Assembly: GCA_002428935.1 (NCBI GenBank)
Contig: DIYG01000082.1
Span: forward strand, 1 to 27,752
Origin: Halieaceae bacterium UBA6060
GTDB lineage: Bacteria; Pseudomonadota; Gammaproteobacteria; Pseudomonadales; Halieaceae
Reading direction: 5' to 3'
Length of the DNA: 27,752 nt
Part shown: one piece after another, positions 1 through 7,305 of the stretch
Layout: each line of letters starts with the position of its first letter
How positions within the stretch are numbered: the stretch's first letter is position 1
Position numbers and translations under genes: made by a program
Notes under the pieces: generated by a model
What the model was told of the DNA's origin: nothing
The model's database searches: none
Seen by the model: the letters and a program-made list of their open reading frames with translations, nothing else

Positions 1-65
1 GACTCGGGTACCACCGAGAGGGGTGGCGGCTGCCAGCCGCTCTGAGACAAGGCCTCATCGCTCAC
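1..65 (-). CDS. fliH: Probable FliH, flagellar export ATPase regulator (5' fragment)
   Basis: This is a partial gene; only about 21 codons lie in the window, starting at a GTG 60 nt downstream of the fliG stop. The reading frame begins VSDEALSQSGWQPPP and stays open to the window edge. An in-frame TAA lies upstream, between the fliG stop and this GTG, so the start must be near here. FliH normally follows fliG and binds the FliI ATPase as its negative regulator in type III export. The call rests on position and on the general look of the N-terminus (a Trp-Gln-Pro stretch near residue 11). Too little sequence is present to confirm the family, and the upstream AGG gives only weak ribosome-binding support. 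Confidence 0.5.
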   Translation of the reverse strand, partial: MSDEALSQSGWQPPPLSVVPE

Positions 66-125
66 GGTGAATTGCCTACGCTTGCGAAAAGCTCGGGCGC
101 TGCTGCTTTAGCTGTTGCCGCACCC

Positions 126-1139
126 TCAAACAAAGTCATCCCCGCCTTTCCCAATCATCAGCTCACCTTCATCGGCGAGTTGCTTGGCCGTACCGAGAAT
201 CTCCTTCTGGGCCGATTCTACCTCGGCGAGTTTCACTGGGCCTTTTGCCTCGAGGTCCTCGCGGAGCATATCGGCCGCCCGCGACGACATGTTGCCAAAG
301 AATTTCTCCTGCAACTCTCCATCTACGCCCTTTAAGGCGATCACCAGGGTGTCCACGGAGATCTCTCGAATAAGGCGCTGCATACCGCGGTCGTCCAGGG
401 ACAGCAGGTCGTCGAAGACAAACATGAGTTCGGCGATGCGATCCGTGAGTTCCGCATCGGATTCCCGCAGGGTATCCATGACGTTGGCCTCAAGCTCCGC
501 ATCGACGTTGTTCATGATCGCAGCGGCGCTGGACATGCCGTTCACGGCGCGCGGGGGACTCTTGGACACACGACCGAGCTGTTTTTCCAGAACCTTGTCC
601 AGCTCTTCAAGAGCGGCGGGATCAATCATCTCCAGACGCGCAACCCGCATAACCACGTCGGAGCGCAACGTGGGTGGCAGTTCCTGAAGCACCGCCGCCG
701 CATGATCCTCATCCAGGGAAGCCATCACGATGGCAATGATCTGCGGGTGCTCGGCTTCTATGAGCGTGGCCACCGCCCGCGAATCCATCCATTTCAGCGC
801 TTCGATACCGCGAGTTTTGGCTTTGCCGGGCATGACTTTGGACAACACGCCCCGAGCCTTGTCTTCACCCAGAGCCTGCACCATAACCCGTTGGGCAAAA
901 TCCGATGCACCGATTCCCAGGGGATTTACGGCGCTCGCCGACTGATGAAAATCCTGTACTACCTCGGCGAGTTCATCATTAGACACTCCCTTAAGGGAGG
1001 CCATGGCCTCGCCCACGCGCTGTACTTCGCGAGGCTCCATGTGTCGCATGATGCTAGCGGCGGATTCTTCACCCACCCCCAAAAGAAAAATAGCGGCGCG
1101 TTGTGCGCCGCTGAGTTTGGCACTTCCTGCCTCAGCCAT
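126..1139 (-). CDS. fliG: FliG, flagellar motor switch protein
   Basis: FliG forms the rotor ring that couples FliF (MS ring) to the stators and to the FliM/FliN switch complex. The 337 aa product is full family length. It shows the N-terminal FliF-binding domain (from about residue 8, LSGAQRAAIFLLGVG), the middle-domain EHPQ motif (EAEHPQIIA), and the C-terminal torque helix with the charged series LLSLDDRGMQRLIREI that interacts with stator residues. The ATG start overlaps the end of fliF (ATGGCTGA, 8 nt), indicating translational coupling. It belongs to the fliEFGH operon. Nothing is missing relative to the family. Confidence 0.97.
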   Translation of the reverse strand: MAEAGSAKLSGAQRAAIFLLGVGEESAASIMRHMEPREVQRVGEAMASLKGVSNDELAEVVQDFHQSASAVNPLGIGASDFAQRVMVQALGEDKARGVLSKVMPGKAKTRGIEALKWMDSRAVATLIEAEHPQIIAIVMASLDEDHAAAVLQELPPTLRSDVVMRVARLEMIDPAALEELDKVLEKQLGRVSKSPPRAVNGMSSAAAIMNNVDAELEANVMDTLRESDAELTDRIAELMFVFDDLLSLDDRGMQRLIREISVDTLVIALKGVDGELQEKFFGNMSSRAADMLREDLEAKGPVKLAEVESAQKEILGTAKQLADEGELMIGKGGDDFV

Positions 1140-2832
1140 CGTCCGCTACCCAGTTCTTGACCACGTAAGCGGCGCGCTCTGGTTCGCCTGCAGCGACGCT
1201 GCGCGCCATCTGCAATTGTTGCTGGTATCCCGCCGTAGCGCCAGCGCCGGGGGGAAGGCCGGCCTGCCCTCCGGCCACCCCCGGCGCTCCAAGGGTAACC
1301 TGGTCTTCAGCCATACCACCTTCGCCAAGGGCTGCAACGGCTTGCCCGGCCGGTGCCTGAAGGTTCTGCGGGGCCGCCATCACCGGCACCGTGGAGAACT
1401 TGATCAGCGGCCGGAGCACGGCAAAGATCAGCGACAGCAAGACGGTCAGGGCCAAAAGTCCTTTGCCGAGTTGCCAGATCCAGTCCTGCTCCAAAATAGA
1501 TGTCTCGGTAACCACCTCGGGAATAGGTGGTGGGGCGACGAAGGATGCGCTGATGACGCTCACTGTATCGCCACGAGTTTCATCAAAACCTACGGTTTCC
1601 CGCACCAGAGCAGTGATTTCGCCAACCCGTTCCTCGGGCAAAGGCTCGCGACTGACGCTGCCGTCCTCGGCGGTGGACTCGATGTAGTCCAGAACCACGG
1701 CGATAGACAGGCGCTGCAGAGCCCCCGGGGTTTCGCGTACGTGACTGATGGTTTTATCCATCTCATAGTTGATGGTGGAACGACGGCTGGTACGCAGGGG
1801 GGTACTCGCCGCGACCGCCGTGTCACCCGGTTCACCATCAGGTGGCTCCGCACCCGGTTGAGTCCCGTCAACAACGGTATCGATGGGCGGTTGATTCGCG
1901 AGGGTGCCGGGCACGCCGCCATTGAGGCGTTGGGTACTGGTCTCTTCTGAGGTCTGTTCGCTGCGAATCCGCGTGTCCGGTGAATAAGCCTCTTCCGTTC
2001 GCTCTACGCGCGTGAAGTCCACCTCGGCAGCGACCTGAGCGCGGACCGCGCCAGGGCCGAGCACAGGCTCGAGAATATCGATGATCCGGCGATTGTAGTC
2101 CTGCTCCAACTGGCGGGTGTAACGGAACTGTTCCTGGGTATAGCCCATCTCCGTGTCGTTGCCCTGCCGGGAAAGGAGTTTGCCTTGTTGATCAACTACG
2201 GAGACCTGCTCCGCATCCAGGTTGGGCACACTGGAGGCGACCAGGTGGACGATACCCGCCAACTGACGCTCCGTGAGGATGCGCCCGGGATACAAGTTCA
2301 GCATCACCGATGCTGCGGGCTCCTCCCGCTGGCGAAGAAACGCCGATTGTTTGGTCATGGCAAGGTGGACCCGGGCGGCGCGAACGCTTTGCATGGCCGC
2401 TATGGTTCGCGATAACTCTGCTTCTAGAGCACGGTTAAATCGAGCCTGCTCCATGAACGAGGACAGACCGATCTCCTGCTCCTGGTAGAGGCTTTCAAAG
2501 CCCACGCCGTCGGTCCGGGGATAGCCCTCGCTCGCCAGAGCCAGTCGGGCACGCTGCACCGCACCCGCTGGAACCGCCACCATGCCGCTGCGCCGATCCA
2601 GGGTGTAGTCGATGCCTGAGGCCTCAAGGGCGGCGATGACTTGACTGGTGTCTTCTGGGGCCATGGCACCGTAGAGCGGCTTGTAGTTGGGCTCCATCGC
2701 CCACTGGACGAGACCAATGCCCATGGCAATGGACGCCGCCAGGCCTATCAGCAGGGCGAGCTGACGCGTCGCCGGTTGCCGCGAGTAGCCGTTAAAGCGA
2801 GCGACGAGTGAATTTTCCGCCACTTCAGCCAC
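1132..2832 (-). CDS. fliF: FliF, flagellar MS-ring protein
   Basis: FliF is the inner-membrane ring on which the basal body is built; its cytoplasmic tail binds FliG. The product is 566 aa with a first membrane helix at about residues 24-44 (LALLIGLAASIAMGIGLVQW). A YscJ/FliF ring-building domain follows (MVAVPAG, QEQEIGLSSFMEQARFNRALEAEL, RAARVHLA). A second membrane helix lies at about 457-477 (GLLALTVLLSLIFAVL), then a Gly/Ala-rich linker and the C-terminal FliG-binding peptide (AAYVVKNWVADDG). The start is a GTG at 2832 with only a weak ribosome-binding site; a second in-frame GTG three codons later is an alternative. It sits 37 nt after fliE and overlaps fliG. Confidence 0.97.
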   Translation of the reverse strand: MAEVAENSLVARFNGYSRQPATRQLALLIGLAASIAMGIGLVQWAMEPNYKPLYGAMAPEDTSQVIAALEASGIDYTLDRRSGMVAVPAGAVQRARLALASEGYPRTDGVGFESLYQEQEIGLSSFMEQARFNRALEAELSRTIAAMQSVRAARVHLAMTKQSAFLRQREEPAASVMLNLYPGRILTERQLAGIVHLVASSVPNLDAEQVSVVDQQGKLLSRQGNDTEMGYTQEQFRYTRQLEQDYNRRIIDILEPVLGPGAVRAQVAAEVDFTRVERTEEAYSPDTRIRSEQTSEETSTQRLNGGVPGTLANQPPIDTVVDGTQPGAEPPDGEPGDTAVAASTPLRTSRRSTINYEMDKTISHVRETPGALQRLSIAVVLDYIESTAEDGSVSREPLPEERVGEITALVRETVGFDETRGDTVSVISASFVAPPPIPEVVTETSILEQDWIWQLGKGLLALTVLLSLIFAVLRPLIKFSTVPVMAAPQNLQAPAGQAVAALGEGGMAEDQVTLGAPGVAGGQAGLPPGAGATAGYQQQLQMARSVAAGEPERAAYVVKNWVADDG

Positions 2833-2869
2833 GAGTTGTTACTCGAATCTGCAAGCTTCGTTTACCCCG

Positions 2870-3193
2870 TTAGACCTGCATACTCATGATTTCTTGATAC
2901 GCGGTGAGAAGCTTATTGCGTACTTCCGTCATCGCTTGAAACTCTAGTCCCGCGCGCTGCGTCGCCACCATCACCTCCGTCAGGGACACCTGGGGATCAC
3001 CGGACTCAAACGCCGTGGCCTTGGCTTTGGCTTCCATCATTGACGCGTTAACGGAGTCGATAGAATCCTGCATCAAAGCCGTGAAATCTACGTTGCCCGC
3101 GCCCGCCGTGGTGTTCTCCGCACCTTCATTGCGCGCGGCAGAGGCCATGACACGCATTTGCGCAATCACCTGGTTAATCGCTACGTCACTCAT
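2870..3193 (-). CDS. fliE: FliE, hook-basal body junction protein
   Basis: FliE links the MS ring to the proximal rod and is the first protein through the flagellar export gate. The 107 aa product matches the family length. It shows the conserved C-terminal block SLTEVMVATQRAGLEFQAMTEVRNKLLTAYQEIMSMQV and an N-terminal segment ending in FTALMQDSIDSVN. The ATG has a plausible upstream site (GGGAGAGACAGTAA). The 111 nt gap between flrC and fliE shows no convincing -24/-12 element: a TGGCAGG half-match lacks a GC at the right spacing. The gene may therefore be read from the flrBC transcript or from a promoter I cannot recognise. Confidence 0.96.
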   Translation of the reverse strand: MSDVAINQVIAQMRVMASAARNEGAENTTAGAGNVDFTALMQDSIDSVNASMMEAKAKATAFESGDPQVSLTEVMVATQRAGLEFQAMTEVRNKLLTAYQEIMSMQV

Positions 3194-3304
3194 TTACTGT
3201 CTCTCCCGGTCCCAAGGGCGCTCCGAGGTCTCTGCCTGCCACGCCTTCCCTTCACTCACAAAACCCACAACCCAATCCGTTCCGCCGGGTGTCTACGCCC
3301 CGTT

Positions 3305-4639
3305 CTACGCCCCGTTAGGTAAGTCCACGCCCTGCTCCCGGAGCCTGGCCAGTTTGTAACGCAGCGTTCGGGCGCTGATACCCAGGTATTCCGCCGCCGC
3401 CTTGCGGCTACCCTTGCTCGACGCCAGGGCCTGCAAAATCAATTCTTGCTCCCGTTGCTTTAGATCGCCTTCCAGAGCCGGTGCCGCCGTGGCTTCACCG
3501 CTCCCTTCCGGCTCTGCCGGTCGATCACCCAACAGGGTTAAATCATGGGCATCCACCACCGTGCCCTGACAGAGAATGGCGGCCCGCTGAACGCAGTTTT
3601 CCAGCTCTCGGGCATTGCCTCGCCAATCATGGGCGCGCAAACGAGCCTCCGCCGCCGCGCTAAAGCTCATGCCGCGACGCGGGGCATAGTGCGCCAGGAA
3701 ACGCGTTGCTAACGGGAGAATGTCTCCGCGGCGTTCCCGCAGGGGCGGAAGATGCATGGGAAAAACGTTGAGCCGATAGTAGAGGTCCTCACGAAAACGA
3801 CCTTCGCGCACTTCAACTTCCAGTGTTCGGTTGGTAGTCGCCAATACCCGCACATCCAGGGGAATAAGCTTACTGCCGCCGAGGCGCTCCACCTCTCGCT
3901 CCTGAAGCACCCGTAGAAGCTTGGCCTGGAGAGAAAGCTCCATCTCGGACACTTCATCCAACAGCAGCGTGCCGCCATTGGCCTGCTCGAATTTCCCCGC
4001 GCGAGACTGGTGGGCTCCCGTGTAGGCGCCTTTTTCGTAACCGAACAACATGGATTCCAACATGTTTTCCGGAATCGCCGCACAGTTCACGGCGAGAAAG
4101 GGCTTGTCTTTACGGGTTGATTGTTCGTGAATCATCCGCGCCAGAACTTCCTTCCCGCAACCCGATTCCCCGCTGATGAGCACGGTGGCATCGGCGCTCG
4201 CCACGCGTTGGGCAAGTTCGCAAATCTCCCGGGTTTTGGGATCCTCGGCGACCATGGACACGGGCTCCGTTAGCGGAGTCTCCATCCGAGCCACCATGTC
4301 CAGCAGCACTTCGGCCTCAAAGGGCTTGAGGAGATAGTCTGTAGCACCGTCACGCATGGCATTCACCGCGTCGCGCACGGAGCCGTGGGCGGTAATCATC
4401 ACAAAGGGCATTTCCGGACGACGGGAGCGCACTTCGCGGAGAAGATGATGCCCGTCCATACCATCCATTTGCACATCGCTGATGATCATGTCCACAGGAT
4501 CACGCTCCATACGATCGAGGGCCTCGCGACCGTCCACCGCCGAGAGCGCTCGATAGCCCCCAAACTCAATGGTGTCGCAAAGGGCCTCGCGCAGCGTGTC
4601 GTCGTCTTCTACTACCAGCACACGGGCTGCAGTGTTCAT
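3305..4639 (-). CDS. flrC: FlrC/FleR, sigma-54-dependent response regulator
   Basis: This is an NtrC-type activator of middle flagellar genes. The 444 aa protein has a receiver domain (acidic D12/D13 pocket, phospho-acceptor D55, T80, K102 in the YLLKPF motif). An AAA+ domain follows with Walker A GESGCGKE (154-161), Walker B LLLDE (222-226) and a sigma-54 contact loop reading GAYTGA (201-206) instead of GAFTGA. The Fis-type helix-turn-helix is at about 403-430 (GSRKAAAEYLGISARTLRYKL). The start overlaps the flrB stop by 4 nt (ATGA), so kinase and regulator are coupled. A perfect tandem 12-bp duplication at 3292-3315 repeats the last three codons and the stop, leaving a second in-frame stop. 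FleR/FlrC is phosphorylated by FleS/FlrB in related bacteria. Confidence 0.95.
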   Translation of the reverse strand: MNTAARVLVVEDDDTLREALCDTIEFGGYRALSAVDGREALDRMERDPVDMIISDVQMDGMDGHHLLREVRSRRPEMPFVMITAHGSVRDAVNAMRDGATDYLLKPFEAEVLLDMVARMETPLTEPVSMVAEDPKTREICELAQRVASADATVLISGESGCGKEVLARMIHEQSTRKDKPFLAVNCAAIPENMLESMLFGYEKGAYTGAHQSRAGKFEQANGGTLLLDEVSEMELSLQAKLLRVLQEREVERLGGSKLIPLDVRVLATTNRTLEVEVREGRFREDLYYRLNVFPMHLPPLRERRGDILPLATRFLAHYAPRRGMSFSAAAEARLRAHDWRGNARELENCVQRAAILCQGTVVDAHDLTLLGDRPAEPEGSGEATAAPALEGDLKQREQELILQALASSKGSRKAAAEYLGISARTLRYKLARLREQGVDLPNGA

Positions 4640-5874
4640 GAAGTACTCCTGTTGTCATTCTCGAAGGCTTCCCCCGCTGTCGCGTCCAGAAGCGGTAAAT
4701 CGATAAGGAATTCAGCACCACCCTCGGCGTGATTGCTCACCCGCACACGCCCGCCCAGGTGTTCTACGGTCATGGCCACCACGGCCAAGCCAAGACCCGT
4801 GCCTTTGGAACGGGTGGTAAAGAAGGGGTCAAACAAGCGGGGCAGATGTTCTTCGGCGACGCCCGGCCCGTTGTCGCGGACGCGGATTTGCAGCCACTGA
4901 GCACTCAGGGCACCGGCCCAGATATCAATATGGATTCTCGACTGCTTGAGCTCGCTGGCGTTGCTGACCAGATTCCCCAGGGCGCCGACGAGATCGTCGG
5001 CACAGGCACGAAGCCGCAAGGTATCGTCTACGGGGGTTACCGCCAGGGACACATGTTCGGGCAAGCCCGGACGCAGATTCGCCTGAAGGCGATCCAGTAT
5101 CTCCCGCAGGGTTATCACCGCCTGCTCTGGATTCTTACCCCGAACGAAGCTGAGCATCGATTCGATAAGGCCTTCCATGTGCCCGAGACGCTCTCCGAGG
5201 CGACCGGCGATGCTCTCCCGCTGGGCTCGCTGGAGATCCGGTCTCGCGAGTTGCGATAAGTACAAGGTGGTGGAGGCCAGAGGGGTACGGATCTGATGGG
5301 CCAGACGCGCGGCCATCTCGCCCATGGCAGCCAAACGATGACGACGCTCCAACTGCTGCTGAAGTTCGTGCATCTCGGTGGTATCGGTAATGAGCACTAC
5401 GGTTTCGCCGCGACTGGTCAGGGCGCGACTATTAACGGAAAAGTGACGTCCTCGACCTCGTTCCCCACACAGTTCGGGGTTCCGCTTGACCACGCTGCTC
5501 CAGCTCTCGCCGATGAGGGGCTCACCCAGAAGCTCAACGGCCGCGGGATTGGCGTCGCGAATGTTCTCAGAGCGATCCAAAAGCACAACACCGCCGGGGA
5601 GTACGGCCAAGAGCGACGACAGGCGCTCAAAGAGACACTCTTTCTCTTCGAGCTCCTTCAAACGCGCGCGATGACTGACCGCCAGTTCCGTGCGGAGGCC
5701 CAGAACCTGATCCTGTAACTCGCGATAACTGGTGTCCAACTCGCGGTAGACCGCTTCCAACGCGGCAATCGGCGCAGGGAGGGTCGGTGGTCCAGCCTGA
5801 TGTGTGCAGGATGCGAGATCTTGAGGGATTGCTGGCTGCTCAAGGCGCTCGTCAGCAATATTCATGGTCGGCAT
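4636..5874 (-). CDS. flrB: FlrB/FleS, cytoplasmic sensor histidine kinase
   Basis: This is the partner kinase of FlrC. The 412 aa protein has an N-terminal coiled-coil segment (about residues 38-90), a PAS domain (about 85-168; GVVLLDRSENIRDANPAAVELLGE) and a HisKA dimerisation domain with phospho-acceptor H193 (RLAHQIRTPLA). The catalytic domain carries an N box (GALGNLVSNASE), G1 (DNGPG), an F-box (FDPFFTTR) and G2 (KGTGLGLAV). There is no membrane segment, as in FleS, so it senses an internal signal. The chosen ATG at 5874 lies 44 nt from the -12 of a strong sigma-54 promoter; a second ATG three codons in (5865) is possible. It overlaps flrC by 4 nt. Regulation by FlrA through sigma-54 is expected from related cascades. 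Confidence 0.94.
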   Translation of the reverse strand: MPTMNIADERLEQPAIPQDLASCTHQAGPPTLPAPIAALEAVYRELDTSYRELQDQVLGLRTELAVSHRARLKELEEKECLFERLSSLLAVLPGGVVLLDRSENIRDANPAAVELLGEPLIGESWSSVVKRNPELCGERGRGRHFSVNSRALTSRGETVVLITDTTEMHELQQQLERRHRLAAMGEMAARLAHQIRTPLASTTLYLSQLARPDLQRAQRESIAGRLGERLGHMEGLIESMLSFVRGKNPEQAVITLREILDRLQANLRPGLPEHVSLAVTPVDDTLRLRACADDLVGALGNLVSNASELKQSRIHIDIWAGALSAQWLQIRVRDNGPGVAEEHLPRLFDPFFTTRSKGTGLGLAVVAMTVEHLGGRVRVSNHAEGGAEFLIDLPLLDATAGEAFENDNRSTS

Positions 5875-5881
5875 GCGGTGG

Positions 5882-5912
5882 CGTTTCCCGGCCCAGGGCT
5901 CATTTGGAAACG
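5882..5912. repeat. Inverted repeat in flrB 5' region
   Basis: CGTTTCC at 5882-5888 and GGAAACG at 5906-5912 form a perfect 7-bp inverted repeat. It encloses a second small one, GCCC-A-GGGC at 5891-5899. The repeat lies between the sigma-54 -12 element and the flrB start, covering the expected transcription start. It could be a hairpin in the leader or an operator; the sequence does not decide. Confidence 0.5.
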
Positions 5913-5917
5913 GTTAA

Positions 5918-5933
5918 TGCAAAAGCCGTGCCT
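5918..5933 (-). promoter_or_regulatory. Sigma-54 promoter of flrBC
   Basis: The minus strand reads AGGCACG-GCTT-TTGCA, with GG and GC exactly 10 nt apart. It matches the -24/-12 consensus TGGCACG-N4-TTGCA at all but the first base. The -12 GC is about 45 nt upstream of the flrB ATG. In Pseudomonas and Vibrio this promoter is the direct target of FleQ/FlrA, whose gene ends only about 55 nt upstream here. Confidence 0.88.
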
Positions 5934-5986
5934 CTAATTTATTTCTTTCTATATCAGCAGGTTAGAAGAGTTCCAGCAGCTAAGCG

Positions 5987-7162
5987 TCAGGATTCTGGCG
6001 CCTGATCGGGACGGTAGATGTCGTACTTCCGCATCTTCTCCACGAGGGTTGTACGTTGCAGATTAAGCAGCTTGGCGGCCCGCGCCACCACCCAGTCGCT
6101 TTGCTCCAGAGCCTGGACCATCAGCGAGCGCTCCAGGTCCGCCAGGTGCTCTTTGAGATCCATCCCCTCGCCCAGGAGGGTAGTCCCGGCGTTCGCGGTC
6201 ACCGGTCTGGCGGCTTCCGGTATAGCCTGCGGATGTTCAGGCGGCGCCACTTCGGCGGAACCCGAATCAACGTCGGGACCGGCGTGAAGTAAAGCCCGTT
6301 CATCCTCTCTCGACGCTTCTTCGAAATCATCTTCCAGCACCGGCATGCGCGGAATATCGACGGGGTCGAGGACAAACTTGGCAGGCAAATCCGTCGCCGC
6401 CACGGGCGTTTCAGGGAAGAGAATGGCCAACCGCTCGATAAGGTTCGACAGCTCACGCACGTTGCCCGGCCAACGATAGGCCATGAGACAAGCCATGGCG
6501 TCATCCCCTATGGCCACGCCGCCGCGGCTTTCTCGGATCATGAGCTCCACAAAGCGCCGCACCAGCGCCGGAATATCCTCAACACGGTCCCGAAGAGGCG
6601 GCACATCGATGGGAAACACGTTCAGGCGATAAAACAAATCCATACGGAAGTCACCGGCCTCAACCTGCTGCTCAAGATCCTGATGGGTGGCGGCGATGAC
6701 CCTCACGTCGCAGGTTTGGGTGCGATTGCTACCCACCCGCTCGAAGCTCCGCTCCTGCAGCACTCGAAGGAGCTTTACCTGCATTTGTAGCGGCATATCG
6801 CCGATTTCATCGAGAAACAGGGTGCCGCCGGCGGCGAGTTCGAATCGCCCCTGGCGGGTGTTTATGGCGCCGGTAAAAGCCCCTTTTTCATGACCAAAGA
6901 GTTCTGATTCGAGGAGTTCGCCGGGAATGGCACCGCAGTTAACCGGCACAAAGGGACCGTCTGCTCGCCCTGAGAGTTGGTGAATGCCCCGGGCGACTAC
7001 TTCCTTGCCGGTACCAGATTCCCCGAGGATCAGGACGGACGCCTCCGACGGCGCTACCTGCGCGATGAGTTGTCGGATGCCTTCCATGCGACCACTGCTG
7101 CCCACCAGATGTCTGGCCAGCAAGCGACTGGCTTCACGCAGGTCCTGGGAGCGGGCTTGCAT
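5987..7162 (-). CDS. flrA: FlrA/FleQ-type master flagellar activator lacking the N-terminal receiver-like domain
   Basis: This is a sigma-54 enhancer-binding protein orthologous in sequence and position to FleQ/FlrA. The start is the ATG at 7162, with AGAGGA six nt upstream, giving 391 aa; a TTG 15 codons upstream would add little. The AAA+ domain begins almost at once: LVGSSG at 19-24, Walker A GESGTGKE (48-55), GAFTGA (94-99), Walker B LFLDE (115-119), WPGNVRELSNLIERL (231-245). A long acidic linker (about 265-335) leads to a Fis-type helix-turn-helix (about 352-382; VVARAAKLLNLQRTTLVEKMRKY). FleQ and FlrA are close to 490 aa with a receiver-like domain of about 130 aa; that domain is absent, and the 143 nt before the next gene cannot hold it. 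The segment L15-A-R-H18 aligns with the FleQ LFRS c-di-GMP contact motif, keeping the Arg. Confidence 0.9.
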   Translation of the reverse strand: MQARSQDLREASRLLARHLVGSSGRMEGIRQLIAQVAPSEASVLILGESGTGKEVVARGIHQLSGRADGPFVPVNCGAIPGELLESELFGHEKGAFTGAINTRQGRFELAAGGTLFLDEIGDMPLQMQVKLLRVLQERSFERVGSNRTQTCDVRVIAATHQDLEQQVEAGDFRMDLFYRLNVFPIDVPPLRDRVEDIPALVRRFVELMIRESRGGVAIGDDAMACLMAYRWPGNVRELSNLIERLAILFPETPVAATDLPAKFVLDPVDIPRMPVLEDDFEEASREDERALLHAGPDVDSGSAEVAPPEHPQAIPEAARPVTANAGTTLLGEGMDLKEHLADLERSLMVQALEQSDWVVARAAKLLNLQRTTLVEKMRKYDIYRPDQAPES

Positions 7163-7267
7163 GGCGATCCTCTTGTCACCGGCCCGGGAGGGCTCGGTTG
7201 CCTTCAAAGCGCGGACCCAACGAATCGGTTCGCGCTGCTCGAAAAAGCTTGAGTTTCAGAGGATTAG

Positions 7268-7292
7268 AGCGTCAAGTCAACTTTTTGACGCT
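7268..7292. promoter_or_regulatory. FleQ-box-like palindrome upstream of flrA (operator candidate)
   Basis: The minus strand at 7289-7276 reads GTCAAAAAGTTGAC. This matches the published P. aeruginosa FleQ consensus GTCaNTAAAtTGAC at all but two central positions and keeps both half-sites. It is nested in a larger perfect repeat, AGCGTCAA (7268-7275) and TTGACGCT (7285-7292). It lies 114 nt upstream of the flrA ATG, in the only spacer between flrA and the preceding operon, which suggests autoregulation. No convincing sigma-70 -10/-35 pair was found beside it. No T-tract follows the hairpin, so it does not look like a terminator. Confidence 0.6.
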
Positions 7293-7305
7293 GCCGTCGG
7301 CGATT

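Noticed and set aside
1003..1950. Long plus-strand open frame opposite fliF
   Set aside because: It is a shadow of fliF codons. It has low-complexity, unfamily-like composition and no ribosome-binding site, and it lies entirely inside a conserved gene.
3194..3304. TGGCAGG upstream of fliE as a sigma-54 promoter
   Set aside because: No GC occurs at the required 10-nt distance from the GG, so the -12 is missing.
5986..5999. GTCAGGATTCTGGC near the flrA stop as a FleQ box for flrBC
   Set aside because: Only 8 of 14 positions match the flrA palindrome, one half-site is broken, and it overlaps flrA coding sequence.
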